Positions 8,644-19,424 are shown, counted from the first letter of the stretch. The stretch is DNA of 64,000 nucleotides from Solwaraspora sp. WMMD406 (GCF_029626025.1 NZ_JARUBF010000001.1:3286001-3350000), one strand, 5' to 3'. Notes: generated by a model not told the origin, from the letters alone. Numbers and translations are program-made.

Positions 8644-9228
8644 CTGTCCGCCGATCGGAATCAGGTCGCCGCAGGGCACCCGGGCGGCGACCCCGTCGCG
8701 ACGCCGTCCGGCCATGATCGGCGTGTCCTGACGGTTCTCGCGGCCGTGGCTGTCGTGGCGTTGCTCGTCGATCTCGGCACCAAGCAGCTCGCGCTGAGTC
8801 TGCTGGCCGACCGGGAGCCGGTCCGGCTGCTCGGTGGTGCCCTCTACCTCACCCTGATCCGCAACAGCGGCGCGGCGTTCAGCCTGGGCGCCGACTACAC
8901 CTGGGTGTTCTCCCTGGTGACGTTGGTGGTCATCGGCTGGATCGGCTGGTTGGCCCGCAGCCTGCGTTCGGTGCCCTGGGCGATCTCCCTCGGGCTGGTT
9001 CTCGGCGGGGCGTTGGGCAACTTCCTCGACCGGGTGTTCCGGGCACCAGGTCCGTTCCTCGGCCACGTGGTGGACATGTTCAGCCTCTTCGACCCGCGCG
9101 GTCAGATATGGCCGATCTTCAACATCGCCGACAGCGCTCTGGTCACCGGGGTCATCCTCGCCGTGGGACTGGAACTGACCGGCCGACAACGGGACGGCCG
9201 CCGACTGACCGCACGGGAGCGACGATGA
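8644..9228 (+). CDS. lspA: Lipoprotein signal peptidase LspA
   Basis: LspA is the integral membrane aspartic protease that removes signal peptides from prolipoproteins after lipidation by Lgt (also in this window at 58159). Four transmembrane helices are visible, together with [10 protein letters not shown] and the two catalytic aspartates in GNFLDRVF (Asp129) and NIADSA (Asp163). The likely start is a CTG at 8644, preceded at ideal distance by GAAGGGAGAGG (8630-8640). The next usable codon in frame, GTG 8746, has no ribosome binding site and would cut off the cytoplasmic N terminus and part of helix 1. The 3' end overlaps the next gene by ATGA. Confidence 0.9.
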   Translation: MSADRNQVAAGHPGGDPVATPSGHDRRVLTVLAAVAVVALLVDLGTKQLALSLLADREPVRLLGGALYLTLIRNSGAAFSLGADYTWVFSLVTLVVIGWIGWLARSLRSVPWAISLGLVLGGALGNFLDRVFRAPGPFLGHVVDMFSLFDPRGQIWPIFNIADSALVTGVILAVGLELTGRQRDGRRLTARERR

Positions 9229-10175
9229 GTTCACCCACACGTCTCGGTTCGTCCGGCGACCGGCGGTCCCTGCCGGTACCCGAAGGCCTCGACGGCATCC
9301 GGCTCGACCAGGCCGTCTCCCGACTCTTCGGGCTGTCCCGCACGGCGGCGGCGGCGCTCGTCGAATCCGGCGACGCCGCGCTCGACGGAGTCACCCGGCA
9401 GAAGTCGGACCGGGTCTCCGCCGGATCCTGGCTGGAGGTGACCCTCCCCGCCCCCGCCGTCGCGCCGGTCGTGACCCCGCAGGCGGTGGACGGTCTGCGG
9501 GTCGTGTATGCCGACGCCGACATCGTCGTGGTCGACAAGCCGGTCGGTGTCGCGGCCCACTCCAGCCCGGGTTGGACCGGGCCGACCGTACTCAGTGGCC
9601 TGGCCGCCGCCGGTCACACCGTGGCGACCAGCGGAGCCGCCGAGCGGCAGGGCATCGTGCACCGCCTCGACGTGGGTACCAGCGGACTGATGGTGGTGGC
9701 CAAGAGCGAACACGCGTATTCGGTGCTCAAGCGCGCCTTCAAGGAACGCGAGGTGGACAAGCGGTATCACGCCGTCGTGCAGGGGCATCTCGACCCGCTG
9801 CGCGGCACCATCGACGCACCGATCGACCGCCATCCGCAGCACGACTACCGATGGGCAGTGGTGTCCGGAGGTAAACCCAGCGTCACCCACTACGAGACCG
9901 TCGAGGCCTTCCCCTCGGCCAGCCTGGTCGACATCCGGCTCGAGACCGGCCGGACCCACCAGATCCGGGTGCACTTCTCCGCGCTGCGCCACCCGTGCGT
10001 GGGTGACCTGACGTACGGTGCCGATCCGACACTCGCCGGCAGACTCGGTCTGACCCGGCAGTGGTTGCATGCCCGTGCGCTCAGCTTCCTACACCCCCGT
10101 ACGGCCGAAGAAGTTCACTTCCGCAGCGACTACCCTGACGACTTGAAGGGTGCTCTAGCGAGACTCGGCGACTGA
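9225..10175 (+). CDS. RluA-family pseudouridine synthase (RluD-like)
   Basis: Converts uridine to pseudouridine in 23S rRNA in the RluD-like branch of the RluA family; the exact target bases are not predictable here. The 316-residue product has an N-terminal S4 RNA-binding domain (about 18-80, [20 protein letters not shown]) and the catalytic domain. The active-site motif is [10 protein letters not shown] with Asp149, followed by [10 protein letters not shown]. The ATG start overlaps the lspA stop (ATGA), so translation is probably coupled. The lspA-rluD pairing is widespread in bacteria. Confidence 0.94.
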   Translation: MSSPTRLGSSGDRRSLPVPEGLDGIRLDQAVSRLFGLSRTAAAALVESGDAALDGVTRQKSDRVSAGSWLEVTLPAPAVAPVVTPQAVDGLRVVYADADIVVVDKPVGVAAHSSPGWTGPTVLSGLAAAGHTVATSGAAERQGIVHRLDVGTSGLMVVAKSEHAYSVLKRAFKEREVDKRYHAVVQGHLDPLRGTIDAPIDRHPQHDYRWAVVSGGKPSVTHYETVEAFPSASLVDIRLETGRTHQIRVHFSALRHPCVGDLTYGADPTLAGRLGLTRQWLHARALSFLHPRTAEEVHFRSDYPDDLKGALARLGD

Positions 10176-10234
10176 CTCCATCCTGTCGCGATGGTGCGAT
10201 CGTCCGCTTCACCCCACGGGAAGGGGAGTCGTCC

Positions 10235-11176
10235 GTGCGTGCCGGCGAACGGTTGCGGCAGATCGACAGGCGACTGTTGCCTCTCCTGGTCGACGTCGCC
10301 GTACGGCTGACCCAACGTCCGATGCGGCCGCAGGTCCTCCTCGGGGTGGCCGTCCTGGCGGTCAGTGCCGTGCTCGTCACGGCGGTCTGGGCCGCCGACC
10401 GTACGCCGGACGGCGGAGTCGGTGTGGTCGGCGACATCGTCCAGGTCGGGGTCGCCGAAGGGGAGTCCATTCCGGACTATCTACGGGCCGCCGACGGCGA
10501 ACTCGACGCGATGGCCGCGACGCCGCCGACCGCCGATCCAGTAGGGTCGGCGCAGACCTACGCCCTGGTGGTCTTCGGCGAGTACCTGCCGCCCGATCGG
10601 CTGGCATCCGTCCTGGCCGGAGTGTCCGTTGTCGAGGTCTACACCAGGGTGCCGCTGGCGGACACCCAGACCCAGGTCGTCCGGATGCCGGCGTTCCGGC
10701 TGCCCGAGGACGTGCTCATCGGGATGGACCAGGTGGCCGAGCGCAAGCAGCGGGAAGCCAGCGACTACCGGGTTCGCGCCGCCGACCTTGGTCGCGCCGC
10801 TGACCTGGACCTGTGGCGGCTCTACGACACCGGAGCCCGGGTCGCCACCGCCGAAGCCCAGTCCTACCGGGCGCACTGCGCCTGTGTCTACGCGGCCGTT
10901 GTGCAGGGCGACCCCGACGGCCTGCGTTCGTTGGCCGGCCTGGTCGAGGTCCGCGCGGTCGATCCGGCACCCGAGGTCCACCGGCTCGACCGGGCGGTGT
11001 TCCTGCCCCCGCTGCCGGAGTACGTCGACGTCGTCCCGGCCGGCGACGACTCGCTGACCACCGGCGGGTTGATCATCGGTGTCCCGGCGGGCAGCGGCCC
11101 GGTCGACTCGACCAGCGGGAACGGCCGCGACGGTGACCGGACGTCAGACGTACCGGCGCTGGACGGTGGTCGGTGA
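10235..11176 (+). CDS. Unknown protein with one N-terminal membrane anchor
   Basis: No family was recognised. The 313-residue product has a basic cytoplasmic N terminus, one transmembrane helix (about 36-54) and an extracytoplasmic domain. A Cys-x-Cys pair sits in RAHCACVYAA near residue 212, and the C terminus is Gly/Ser/Asp-rich and probably disordered. The middle part (about 150-190) is rich in charged residues and may be helical. The GTG start at 10235 follows GGGAAGGGGAG at good distance. It lies 59 bp after rluD in the same direction and upstream of the MinD-like gene. The arrangement suggests an envelope-associated role, which is inference only. Confidence 0.75.
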   Translation: MRAGERLRQIDRRLLPLLVDVAVRLTQRPMRPQVLLGVAVLAVSAVLVTAVWAADRTPDGGVGVVGDIVQVGVAEGESIPDYLRAADGELDAMAATPPTADPVGSAQTYALVVFGEYLPPDRLASVLAGVSVVEVYTRVPLADTQTQVVRMPAFRLPEDVLIGMDQVAERKQREASDYRVRAADLGRAADLDLWRLYDTGARVATAEAQSYRAHCACVYAAVVQGDPDGLRSLAGLVEVRAVDPAPEVHRLDRAVFLPPLPEYVDVVPAGDDSLTTGGLIIGVPAGSGPVDSTSGNGRDGDRTSDVPALDGGR

Positions 11177-11411
11177 CCAGCCGGTCGGATCCCGAGCCGG
11201 AGGGTCGGCCTGCGGCCACGGGCCCGACGCCGGTTCCGTAGGCTACCCCCGGTGTCATTTCGACCATCGTCGGGTGACGGACGTCCGGCTGGTTTGGGCG
11301 ACCAGCGGAGAAAACGCGTCGAGGCGTTCCATAGCCTCTCGCGGTATGGCCTGAACCAGGTTTGCTTCGTAGCCTGTCAGGCGGGGACCGATAGCGCTGG
11401 GAGGGTGGACC

Positions 11412-13133
11412 GTGGAGGGCACCGAGACCGGCTGGGGCCGGCCTGCGGAACCAGCGCCGCGGTGGCGTGCGCTGCTCGACCGTGCCCGACACGGCGGACG
11501 CACCGGCGAGCAGCCCGAGGTCCAGGACCGTAACGAGGGGGTACCCCGGCCACGGGAGAACGGCCGGGGTGTCGGGCCGCCGGCGAACGGCTCCGCCACG
11601 GTGCCCGGCCACCCGACGCAACCGGCGCGCGGTGCGCAACAGGGGCGCCCGCCGGTCGACGACCGCCGCCCCGACGATGAGGGCTGGCCCGCCGAGTTGC
11701 GGTACGCCAGCGACTCGCAGCAGTTCTTCCCACCCGGGCCCGGTGCCGGCCGGTACGAGGCGCTCGCCCCGGGCGGCGCCGGTGTCTCGCCGACCTACCC
11801 GGTGATGCCGGGTAACGCTCCGGAGCGCGGCGGCCATCCGATCCGTCCGGAGTATCCGACTGCTCCGGCGGCCCCTGACCATCCGGCCGGTCACGGGGGC
11901 GCCGGCTATCCGCCCGCTCAGGCGGCCGGCCGTCCCAGCGTTGCGGACCCGCCTTACCCGGGCAGCCCGAACATCGGCCGGCGGCAGCCCGATTACCCCG
12001 CGCCGAGTGGCCCGGGCGGCTACTCCGGCCGGCCCGGTCCCGATCCGCACCATCCGCGCCGGCCCGGTCCCGATCCGGGCCGTCCCGCTGCGGACCCGGG
12101 CTATCCCGGTCCCGATCCGGGCCGTCCCGCTGCGGACCCGGGCTATCCCGGTCCCGATCCGGGCCGTCCCGCTGCGGACCCGGGCTATCCCGGTCCCGAT
12201 CCGGGCCGTCCCGCTGCGGACCCGGGCTATCCCGCATCCGGCGGGGCGAATCCGGGCTACGCCACACCGGCGGACGGTGGCGGCTATCCCGCCCGGATCG
12301 AATGGCGGGAAAGCCGCCCCGACGCCGAAGTCGACCGGGCGGTCGGCGTCCTGCGGCGCAACCTGGGCATCCCACGCGTGCTGGCGTTCGCCAACCCCAA
12401 GGGTGGGGTGCACAAGACCACCGCGACCGTGCTGGCCGCCGCGACCATCGGCAGCGTCCGGGGGCGGGGGGTGCTCGCGTGGGACGACAACGAACTGCGC
12501 GGCACGCTCGGCCTGCGGGCCGGCAGCGCCCGCCACGCGCGGACGATCCGGCACCTGATCTCGGATCTGGTGGAGATCGAGGCGTCGCACGGATACGAGC
12601 TGACCGACCGGCTCGACGACTATCTGCGACATGCCTCGGACGGGTCGTACGACGTACTGGCCGGAGAGGAGAGCCCGCGGTTCGCCCAGCGCCTCGATCC
12701 ACAGACCGTCCGCCGGGTCCTGGAACTGCTCCGCCGTACCCATGACGTGATCTGCGTGGACACCGGCAACAACGTGGAGAGCGCCAACTGGCAGACCGTG
12801 CTGCAGGCCGCCGACCAGTTGGTGGTGACCTGTGTGCCGCGCGAGGACGCCGCGTTCACCGCCGACTGGATGCTGGACCTGTTGCACGACGTCGGCATGG
12901 GCGACCTGGTGGAGAACGCGGTGACGCTGTTGTCCTGCCCGACGCCGGGACCGGCGCCACTGCTGGAGGACCTCCGTCGGCACTTCGCCACCCGTACCCG
13001 GGCGGTCGCGGTGGTGCCGTACGACCCGGCGTTGGAGACCGGGTCGTCGATCGAGTACGTCCAGTTGCAGCCGGAGACCCGGCAGGCCTGGTTGCAGGCG
13101 GCGTCGATCATGCTCGAGCCGTTCGTCCGCTGA
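11412..13133 (+). CDS. MinD/ParA-like ATPase with Pro/Gly-rich repeat tail
   Basis: The C-terminal half (about 310-573) is a SIMIBI ATPase domain of the MinD/ParA class, which usually positions DNA, chemosensory or secretion complexes. The P-loop reads NPKGGVHKTT (Lys330 to Thr337): the signature lysine is present, but the usual glycine before the catalytic-loop lysine is His334. The Walker B-like region reads ICVDTGNN instead of the common DTPPG. The N-terminal half (1-300) is low complexity (Pro, Gly, Arg, Tyr) and contains four exact copies of a 14-residue repeat at 218-273. The GTG at 11412 follows GGGAGG. Partner and cargo are unknown. A similar layout is common in actinobacterial MinD-like proteins. 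Confidence 0.85.
   Translation: MEGTETGWGRPAEPAPRWRALLDRARHGGRTGEQPEVQDRNEGVPRPRENGRGVGPPANGSATVPGHPTQPARGAQQGRPPVDDRRPDDEGWPAELRYASDSQQFFPPGPGAGRYEALAPGGAGVSPTYPVMPGNAPERGGHPIRPEYPTAPAAPDHPAGHGGAGYPPAQAAGRPSVADPPYPGSPNIGRRQPDYPAPSGPGGYSGRPGPDPHHPRRPGPDPGRPAADPGYPGPDPGRPAADPGYPGPDPGRPAADPGYPGPDPGRPAADPGYPASGGANPGYATPADGGGYPARIEWRESRPDAEVDRAVGVLRRNLGIPRVLAFANPKGGVHKTTATVLAAATIGSVRGRGVLAWDDNELRGTLGLRAGSARHARTIRHLISDLVEIEASHGYELTDRLDDYLRHASDGSYDVLAGEESPRFAQRLDPQTVRRVLELLRRTHDVICVDTGNNVESANWQTVLQAADQLVVTCVPREDAAFTADWMLDLLHDVGMGDLVENAVTLLSCPTPGPAPLLEDLRRHFATRTRAVAVVPYDPALETGSSIEYVQLQPETRQAWLQAASIMLEPFVR
12063..12230. repeat. Four perfect 42-bp tandem repeats inside the ATPase gene
   Basis: Four exact 42-bp units begin at 12063, 12105, 12147 and 12189. 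Each keeps the reading frame and encodes PGPDPGRPAADPGY (14 residues). A degenerate related unit lies just before, near 12030. Perfect identity at the DNA level points to recent slippage expansion. Confidence 0.95.
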
Positions 13134-13212
13134 CCCAGCGGGCCGGCCGTGGGGCTGATCCAGCGTCTCGGCCGTGGCCTGATCCAGCGGGCCGGCCGTG
13201 TCCTGATCCAGT
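13131..13212. repeat. 24-25-bp repeats starting at a stop codon
   Basis: Imperfect tandem units start at the TGA of the MinD-like gene (13131), then at 13156, 13180 and, as a partial copy, 13204. Every unit begins TGAYCCAG. The array fills most of the 93-bp gap between two convergent genes. Confidence 0.85.
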
Positions 13213-13226
13213 TGGGTGATCTGGTG

Positions 13227-14795
13227 TCACCGGTTGCGGTCCGGCACCGGTTCGCAGCCGTGGATCGCGCCCCATCGCGAGCACTGTCCGTCCGGGTACG
13301 GCTGCAGGTGCGCGATCCAGGCGAAGTAGCCGGCGTGGTCGGTGCGTTCGTCGGGCATGTACCGGTCGACGGTGGCGGACCCGGCGGAGGCGAACAGGAA
13401 CAGCAGGGGAATCAGCAGCAGCCCGGTGGGCGCCGTGGCCGTGCCGGCACCGGCCGGATCTCGGCTCCGCCACCAGCGCACGGCGAGCAGCACCCCGAAC
13501 CCGGTGAGGATCAGCAGGCAGTAGAGCACCACCGCGGTGGTACGGGGGTACAGCCGTACCGTCTGGGTCTGCCACTGTTCGCTCGCCAGCCACATCCGGA
13601 TGAACCAGGCGCTGGCCGCGCAGGCGCCGGCGGTGATCACGATCGTGTGCCGCCAGCCCCAGGCGAGCGCCAGCCCGAGCCCGGCGACGAGCAGCAGGGT
13701 GAACACCCCGACGCCACCGAGTTCACCCACCGGCGGCCAGACCGGGCCGACGTCGGCTGGTCGGTCGTTGCGCCACATGGCGATGTACGCGGGTTCGGTG
13801 TCGGTGTCGAAGTAGAAGTAGTCGTCGGACGTGCCGCCGGTCGGGGCCAGCAGACCACGAAGATGCACCCAGCCGACCACGACGAAGGTGACCGTCGTGG
13901 TACCGCCGAAGACGAGCAACCGGCGCCAACCGGACCGCCAGGGTGCCAGCAGCGCCGCCGCGACGACCACCCCGGCGGCGCACCAGACGAACCACCCCGA
14001 GTAAAGCAGGAAGAGCAGGCCGATTCCGGCCCCGGTGACGGCGCCGGCCAGTAGCGCCCGGCGAACGGTCAGGGTGTCGGCGCGGCGTACGATGGCCAGG
14101 ACGCGGACCAGGACCGGGATCAACATGACCAGGGTGATCTGCGGGTACGGCTTGACCGGTTCGATCAGCGGCAGCATCGCGACCACGCCGATCGTCAGTG
14201 CCCACACCGGCCGTAGCACCAGCCGCCAGGCCAGGTAGGCGGCCGGTCCGAACAGCGCCGTGCCGACCAGTTGGATGTCCTTCAGCGCCAAGATCATCGG
14301 TTCGTCGGTGAGTCTGGCCCAGCCGCCGATCACCCAGAAGATGATCGGCGGGTAGTGATCCGGGATCTGCTCGCCGCGCCAGAGCCGCGAGGTCCAGTCG
14401 AGGATCCACTGGTAGTCTCCGCCGCCGGCCCACAGCGACAGCCGGGTGCCGCGCAGCGCCACGTCGATTCCGCCGGCCACCAGACCGGTCGCGAGTCCGG
14501 CGATCGCGGCGCAGCCGGCGCGGACGGCGTACGCCCGGTGGGCCGGTGCGGCCAGCCGGTTCGCGACGACCAGGGCGATCACCAGCAGTGCCGCGACCAC
14601 GGCGAAACGGAGCTGCAGCGCGGCCAGTCCGCTGACCTGTCCTCGGCGTTCCAACGGGTCGACCTCGATGGTGCCGCTCCAGGCGAGAAAGCCGACCGCG
14701 ACACCGACACTGAGGACGAGCTCGGCTCCGATCCCGCCGATTCTGGAACGGAGGGTGCGTGAACGGAGAGTGTGTGTGTCGTGGCTACTGGTCAC
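13227..14795 (-). CDS. Polytopic membrane glycosyltransferase, AftA-like
   Basis: A 522-residue integral membrane protein with about eleven to thirteen predicted helices, the topology of GT-C glycosyltransferases that use polyprenyl-phosphate sugars. The segment [32 protein letters not shown] and a following [15 protein letters not shown] resemble galactan 5-O-arabinofuranosyltransferase (AftA) of mycobacteria, and a soluble Trp/Asp-rich loop with [14 protein letters not shown] lies in the second half. This assignment is tentative. The GTG at 14795 was chosen because a -10-like TACGGT (14807-14802 on the minus strand) lies 6 nt before it; an ATG at 14867 would add 24 residues. It is divergent from dnaE and convergent with the MinD-like gene. 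Confidence 0.7.
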   Translation of the reverse strand: MTSSHDTHTLRSRTLRSRIGGIGAELVLSVGVAVGFLAWSGTIEVDPLERRGQVSGLAALQLRFAVVAALLVIALVVANRLAAPAHRAYAVRAGCAAIAGLATGLVAGGIDVALRGTRLSLWAGGGDYQWILDWTSRLWRGEQIPDHYPPIIFWVIGGWARLTDEPMILALKDIQLVGTALFGPAAYLAWRLVLRPVWALTIGVVAMLPLIEPVKPYPQITLVMLIPVLVRVLAIVRRADTLTVRRALLAGAVTGAGIGLLFLLYSGWFVWCAAGVVVAAALLAPWRSGWRRLLVFGGTTTVTFVVVGWVHLRGLLAPTGGTSDDYFYFDTDTEPAYIAMWRNDRPADVGPVWPPVGELGGVGVFTLLLVAGLGLALAWGWRHTIVITAGACAASAWFIRMWLASEQWQTQTVRLYPRTTAVVLYCLLILTGFGVLLAVRWWRSRDPAGAGTATAPTGLLLIPLLFLFASAGSATVDRYMPDERTDHAGYFAWIAHLQPYPDGQCSRWGAIHGCEPVPDRNR

Positions 14796-14974
14796 ACAAC
14801 GACCGTAGACGTTCAGTCGTGACGCCGCTGCTTTGCGCGATGATTGGACGTACCTGCTGTGCGACACGTCGGCAATCTCACGTTGGTCGGTCCGCTCGGT
14901 GCGGCGAGTACCAGTACGGCCGGTACCCGACTAGGCTCGCTAGGCCGCAGCCAGCAGGGAGAAGGAGGCCGTCG

Positions 14975-17900
14975 GTGTCCGATTCGTTCGTACATCTGCA
15001 CACGCACACCGAGTACTCGATGCTCGACGGGGCGGCCCGATTGAAGGAGTTGTTCGCCGAGACGAATCGGCTCGGCATGCCCGCTTTGGCGATGACCGAT
15101 CACGGAAATCTGTTCGGGGCGTACGATTTCTTCAAGCAGGCGACCGGAGCCGGGGTGAAGCCGATCATCGGCTTGGAGGCATATCTGACGCCGGGGACCG
15201 ATCGGCGGGACCGGACCCGGGTACGGTGGGCCGACGGCGGGGAGAACGACGTTTCCGGTGGTGGCGCCTACACCCACATGACCATGTTGGCGGCGGACGC
15301 CGACGGGCTGCGCAATCTGTTCCGGCTGGGGTCGCGGGCCAGCCTGGAGGGCTACTTCTACAAGCCCCGGGCGGATCGGGAGTTGCTGCACCAGTACGGC
15401 AAGGGGATCATCGCGACGACCGGCTGCCCCTCCGGTGAGGTCCAGACGTGGTTGCGGATCGGGAATTTCGACAAGGCGTGCGAGTCGGCGGCCGAGTTCC
15501 GCGACATCTTCGGCGCGGACAACTTCTATCTGGAGTTGATGGATCACGGACTCGACATCGAGACCCGGATCCGGACCGATCTGATCCGGCTCGGTAAACG
15601 GCTCAATCTGAAGCCGATCGCGACGAACGATCTGCATTACACGCACGAGCGGGACGCCGAAGCGCACGAGGTGTTGTTGTGTGTCCAGTCCGGGTCGACG
15701 ATGGCGGATCCCAAGCGGTTCAAGTTCGACGCCCGCGACTTCTATCTGAAGTCACCGGCCGAGATGCGTAAACTGTGGGACGCCGAGGTGCCGGGGGCGT
15801 GTGACAACACCCTGGAGATCGCGGAGAAGATCGGCGACTATTCGGCGTTGTTCGCCTCCCGGGACCTGATGCCGCAGTTCCCGGTCCCGGCCGGCGAGAC
15901 CGAGGAGTCGTTCCTGCGCGCCGAGGTGCTGCGCGGTCTGGACCGCCGGTTTCCCGGCGGGGTGCCCGAGGGGCACCGCAAACAGGCCGAGTACGAGCTC
16001 GACGTCATTCTCAAGATGGGCTTTCCCGGATACTTCCTCGTCACCGCCGACCTGGTGGCGTACGCGAAACGGGAAGGCATCCGGGTCGGCCCGGGCCGTG
16101 GCTCGGCGGCCGGCGCGCTGATCGCGTACGCACTGGGGATCACCGAACTGGATCCGATTCCGCACGGCCTGCTGTTCGAACGGTTCCTCAACCCGGACCG
16201 GGTGTCGATGCCGGACATCGACATGGACTTCGACGAGCGTCGGCGCGGCGACATGATCCGGTACGCGACCGAGCGGTACGGCGAGGAACGGGTCGCGCAG
16301 ATCATCACGTACGGCACGATCAAGGCGAAGGCGGCGATCAAGGACGCGGCCCGGGTGCTCGGCTACCCGTTCGCGATGGGCGACCGGATCACCAAGGCGA
16401 TGCCACCGCCGGTGATGGGCAAGGACATCCCGCTGACCGGCATCTTCGACCCGAAACACCCCCGCTACCCGGAGGCGGCCGAGTTCCGGTCGTTGTACGA
16501 GTCCGACGGCGAGGTCCGCAAGATCGTCGACACGGCCAAGGGCCTGGAAGGACTCAAGCGGCAGTGGGGCGTGCACGCCGCCGGGGTGATCCTGTCCCGC
16601 GACCCCCTGGTCGACGTGCTGCCGATCCAGAAACGGGAACAGGACGGGGCGATCATCACCCAGTGGGACATGGGCGCCTGCGAGTCCATCGGCCTGCTGA
16701 AGATGGACTTCCTGGGCTTGCGCAACCTGACCGTGATGGACGACTGCCTGGCCGGGATCAAGGACAACCGCGGCCTGGACCTGGTCCTCGAGGAGTTGCC
16801 GCTGGACGACAAACGCGCCTACGAGCTGCTGGCCCGGGGCGACACGCTCGGCGTGTTCCAGCTCGACGGCGGGCCGATGCGGTCACTGCTGCGGTCGATG
16901 GTGCCGGACAACTTCGAGGACATCTCCGCCGTCCTGGCGCTGTACCGGCCGGGTCCGATGGGCGCCAACGCGCACAACGAGTACGCCGACCGCAAGAACA
17001 ACCGTAAACCGGTGGTGCCGATCCACCCCGAACTCGCCGAACCGCTCGCCGACATCCTGGGCGACACCTACGGTCTGATCGTCTACCAGGAACAGGTCAT
17101 GGCGATCGCCCAGCAGTTGGCCGGCTACACCCTGGGCGCCGCCGACCTGCTGCGCCGGGCGATGGGCAAGAAGAAGAAGGAGATCCTGGACAAGGAGTAC
17201 GTCCCGTTCTCCCAGGGCATGCGGGACAACGGCTACTCCGACGAGGCGATCAAGACGCTCTGGGACATCCTCGTCCCGTTCTCCGACTACGCGTTCAACA
17301 AGGCCCACACCGCCGGCTACGGTCTGGTCTCCTACTGGACGGCCTATCTGAAGGCCAACTATCCGGCCGAGTACATGGCCGCCCTGCTGACCAGCGTCGG
17401 CGACGACAAGGACAAGGCCGCCGTCTACCTGGCGGAGTGCCGCCGGATGAAGATCAAGGTGCTGCCGCCGGACGTCAACGCCTCCGGTGCCCGGTTCACC
17501 GCCGTCGGCTCCGACATCCGGTTCGGGCTCGCGGCCGTGCGTAACGTCGGCACCAACGTCGTGGAGGCGATCGCCCGGGCCCGCAAGGCCAAGGACGCCT
17601 ACACCGACTTCTACGACTTCCTCCGCAAGGTCGACGCGGTCGCCTGCAACAAACGTACCGTCGAGTCGCTGATCAAAGCCGGCGCGTTCGACTCGTTGGG
17701 GCACACCCGCAAAGGGCTGTTGACCGTGCACGCCGACGCGATCGACTCGTTCATGGACCTCAAACGCAACGAGGCGGTCGGCCAGTACGACCTGTTCGGC
17801 GACGCGTTCGGCGCCGGCGGGGACGCCGGTGCGGGCGGTGGCATGGTGGTCACCCCGCCGATCCCGGACAGCGAGTGGGACAAGACCGACCTGCTCACCT

Positions 17901-18514
17901 TCGAACGCGAAATGCTCGGCCTCTACGTCTCCGACCACCCGCTGTTCGGGGTGGAACACATCCTCGCCAACGCCGCCGACATGTCGATCGCCGCCCTCGC
18001 CGAGGACGGCGCGGTCGCCGACGGCACCGTACTCAACCTGGCCGGCATCCTGTCCGGGGTGCAGCGCCGGATCACCAAACAGGGCCGGGCCTGGGCGTCG
18101 GCCACCCTGGAAGACCTCGGCGGCGCGGTCGAGGTGCTGTTCTTCCCCAACACCTACGAGGTCGTCGGCCAGTACATCGCCGAGGACGCCATCGTCGTGG
18201 TCAAAGGTCGTGTCGACCGCCGCGACGACCAACCCCGCCTGATGGCCATGGACCTGTCGGTTCCCGAGATCACCGCCGCCGACGAGATCAAACCGATCGT
18301 GATCACCCTGCCCCCGGCGCGCTGCACCCCACCCCTGGTCGAAGGGCTCCGCGACGTACTCACCAGCCATCCCGGCTCCGCCGAGGTCCACGTCAAACTC
18401 GTCAACGGCAGCCGCGCCACCCTGCTACGCCTCGGCCCGCACCGGGTGGCTCCCACCACCGCGCTCATGGCCGACCTCAAGGCACTCCTCGGCCCTGCCG
18501 CCGTGGCCGGCTGA
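14975..18514 (+). CDS. dnaE: DNA polymerase III subunit alpha DnaE
   Basis: This is the replicative polymerase catalytic subunit. The 1179-residue product starts with the PHP domain ([13 protein letters not shown] at 6-18, metal-binding histidines present). The C-family polymerase palm follows, with the acidic motif [11 protein letters not shown] at about 413-423 and [16 protein letters not shown] just before it; then come the thumb and fingers, tandem helix-hairpin-helix, an OB-fold near 1000 and a C-terminal tail. Length and motifs match DnaE1 of actinobacteria. The GTG at 14975 follows GAAGGAGG; upstream open frame is non-coding. A TAGGCT (14932-14937) is a plausible -10. The stop is 19 bp before the next gene. 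Confidence 0.97.
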   Translation: MSDSFVHLHTHTEYSMLDGAARLKELFAETNRLGMPALAMTDHGNLFGAYDFFKQATGAGVKPIIGLEAYLTPGTDRRDRTRVRWADGGENDVSGGGAYTHMTMLAADADGLRNLFRLGSRASLEGYFYKPRADRELLHQYGKGIIATTGCPSGEVQTWLRIGNFDKACESAAEFRDIFGADNFYLELMDHGLDIETRIRTDLIRLGKRLNLKPIATNDLHYTHERDAEAHEVLLCVQSGSTMADPKRFKFDARDFYLKSPAEMRKLWDAEVPGACDNTLEIAEKIGDYSALFASRDLMPQFPVPAGETEESFLRAEVLRGLDRRFPGGVPEGHRKQAEYELDVILKMGFPGYFLVTADLVAYAKREGIRVGPGRGSAAGALIAYALGITELDPIPHGLLFERFLNPDRVSMPDIDMDFDERRRGDMIRYATERYGEERVAQIITYGTIKAKAAIKDAARVLGYPFAMGDRITKAMPPPVMGKDIPLTGIFDPKHPRYPEAAEFRSLYESDGEVRKIVDTAKGLEGLKRQWGVHAAGVILSRDPLVDVLPIQKREQDGAIITQWDMGACESIGLLKMDFLGLRNLTVMDDCLAGIKDNRGLDLVLEELPLDDKRAYELLARGDTLGVFQLDGGPMRSLLRSMVPDNFEDISAVLALYRPGPMGANAHNEYADRKNNRKPVVPIHPELAEPLADILGDTYGLIVYQEQVMAIAQQLAGYTLGAADLLRRAMGKKKKEILDKEYVPFSQGMRDNGYSDEAIKTLWDILVPFSDYAFNKAHTAGYGLVSYWTAYLKANYPAEYMAALLTSVGDDKDKAAVYLAECRRMKIKVLPPDVNASGARFTAVGSDIRFGLAAVRNVGTNVVEAIARARKAKDAYTDFYDFLRKVDAVACNKRTVESLIKAGAFDSLGHTRKGLLTVHADAIDSFMDLKRNEAVGQYDLFGDAFGAGGDAGAGGGMVVTPPIPDSEWDKTDLLTFEREMLGLYVSDHPLFGVEHILANAADMSIAALAEDGAVADGTVLNLAGILSGVQRRITKQGRAWASATLEDLGGAVEVLFFPNTYEVVGQYIAEDAIVVVKGRVDRRDDQPRLMAMDLSVPEITAADEIKPIVITLPPARCTPPLVEGLRDVLTSHPGSAEVHVKLVNGSRATLLRLGPHRVAPTTALMADLKALLGPAAVAG

Positions 18515-18533
18515 CACCTGAGAGGATCATCGG

Positions 18534-19424
18534 GTGAGCTCCACCACCGACGCCGATCCGGCCGACGATCCAGCCGACGATCCGCCCCCGGCCGGCTCCG
18601 CTGGAGAAGTCGCCGCCCCGGCTGCCGCCCCGGCCGCCGACGGGCCCGCGAGCGGGCGGCCCGGCGCAGGCCGGGCCGCACCGGCCCGGCGCGGCGGCTG
18701 GCTCGCGGCGGCGTCCGTCTCCGTGGCGATGACCATCGGTGGGGTGGCGCTCGGTGTCCTCTGGTCGATGCTCGCGCCCTGGATCCCGGTGGTCAAGACC
18801 GAACAGGGCGCGGCGGTACGCGGTGGGGAGCCCGAGTACTTCGTCGCCGCCGACGGGTGGTTCGGATTCCTCGGGCTCGGGTTCGGTATCGTCGCCGGCG
18901 TCCTGGTCTGGGCGGTGCTGCCCCGACTTCGTGGCCCGCTCGGCCTGTTCGCGGTGGGGTTCGGCGGGGTCGGCGCGGCGGCGCTCGCCTGGGGACTCGG
19001 TCGACAGATCGGGCTGGACGACTATCGGAGCGCGCTGGCGGCCGCTGAACTCGGCGACGCCCTGCACCGACCGCCCGACCTGCAGGCGGGTGCCTTCGAC
19101 ATGTGGTTCGGGGTACTTCCAGCGGTGAGCGGTGCCTTCCTGGCCCCGGCGTTCGGGGCGGTCCTCGTCTACACCATGGCGGCCGGCTGGTCCCGCCACC
19201 CCGGGCTGCGGCCCGAACCGGACCCGGTCGTCGCACCCGATCTGGTGGCCGACCGAGATCCGATTGCCGCATCGGATCCGATCGCCGCATCGGACCCGGC
19301 TGCCGTCCCAGGCCCGGTCACCGCGTCTGACCCGGTGGTCAGTTCGGGCTCGCCGGCACCGCCATCTCCGGCAGCGGAACCGGCACCGCCCGGACCCGAC
19401 GCAGCAACGCGATCTCCCGATTGA
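18534..19424 (+). CDS. Membrane protein resembling DUF2567
   Basis: A 296-residue protein with an acidic Ala/Pro-rich N terminus (1-60), four transmembrane helices (roughly 62-88, 103-123, 126-148 and 189-214), and a disordered Asp/Pro/Ala-rich C terminus with small DPIAAS-type repeats. The core resembles actinobacterial DUF2567 membrane proteins of unknown function. The GTG at 18534 follows GAGAGGA and lies close behind dnaE, so read-through transcription is likely. The last 86 bp overlap the 3' end of the LON-domain gene on the opposite strand. The tail coding sequence is therefore shared and may be a late extension. Confidence 0.7.
   Translation: MSSTTDADPADDPADDPPPAGSAGEVAAPAAAPAADGPASGRPGAGRAAPARRGGWLAAASVSVAMTIGGVALGVLWSMLAPWIPVVKTEQGAAVRGGEPEYFVAADGWFGFLGLGFGIVAGVLVWAVLPRLRGPLGLFAVGFGGVGAAALAWGLGRQIGLDDYRSALAAAELGDALHRPPDLQAGAFDMWFGVLPAVSGAFLAPAFGAVLVYTMAAGWSRHPGLRPEPDPVVAPDLVADRDPIAASDPIAASDPAAVPGPVTASDPVVSSGSPAPPSPAAEPAPPGPDAATRSPD

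Noticed and set aside
12063-12230. Regular repeats considered as a CRISPR array
   Set aside because: The 42-bp units are contiguous without spacers and stay in the reading frame of the ATPase gene.
16883-18391. A 502-residue open frame on the minus strand
   Set aside because: It is antisense to dnaE, with composition typical of a codon-position shadow and no recognisable domain.
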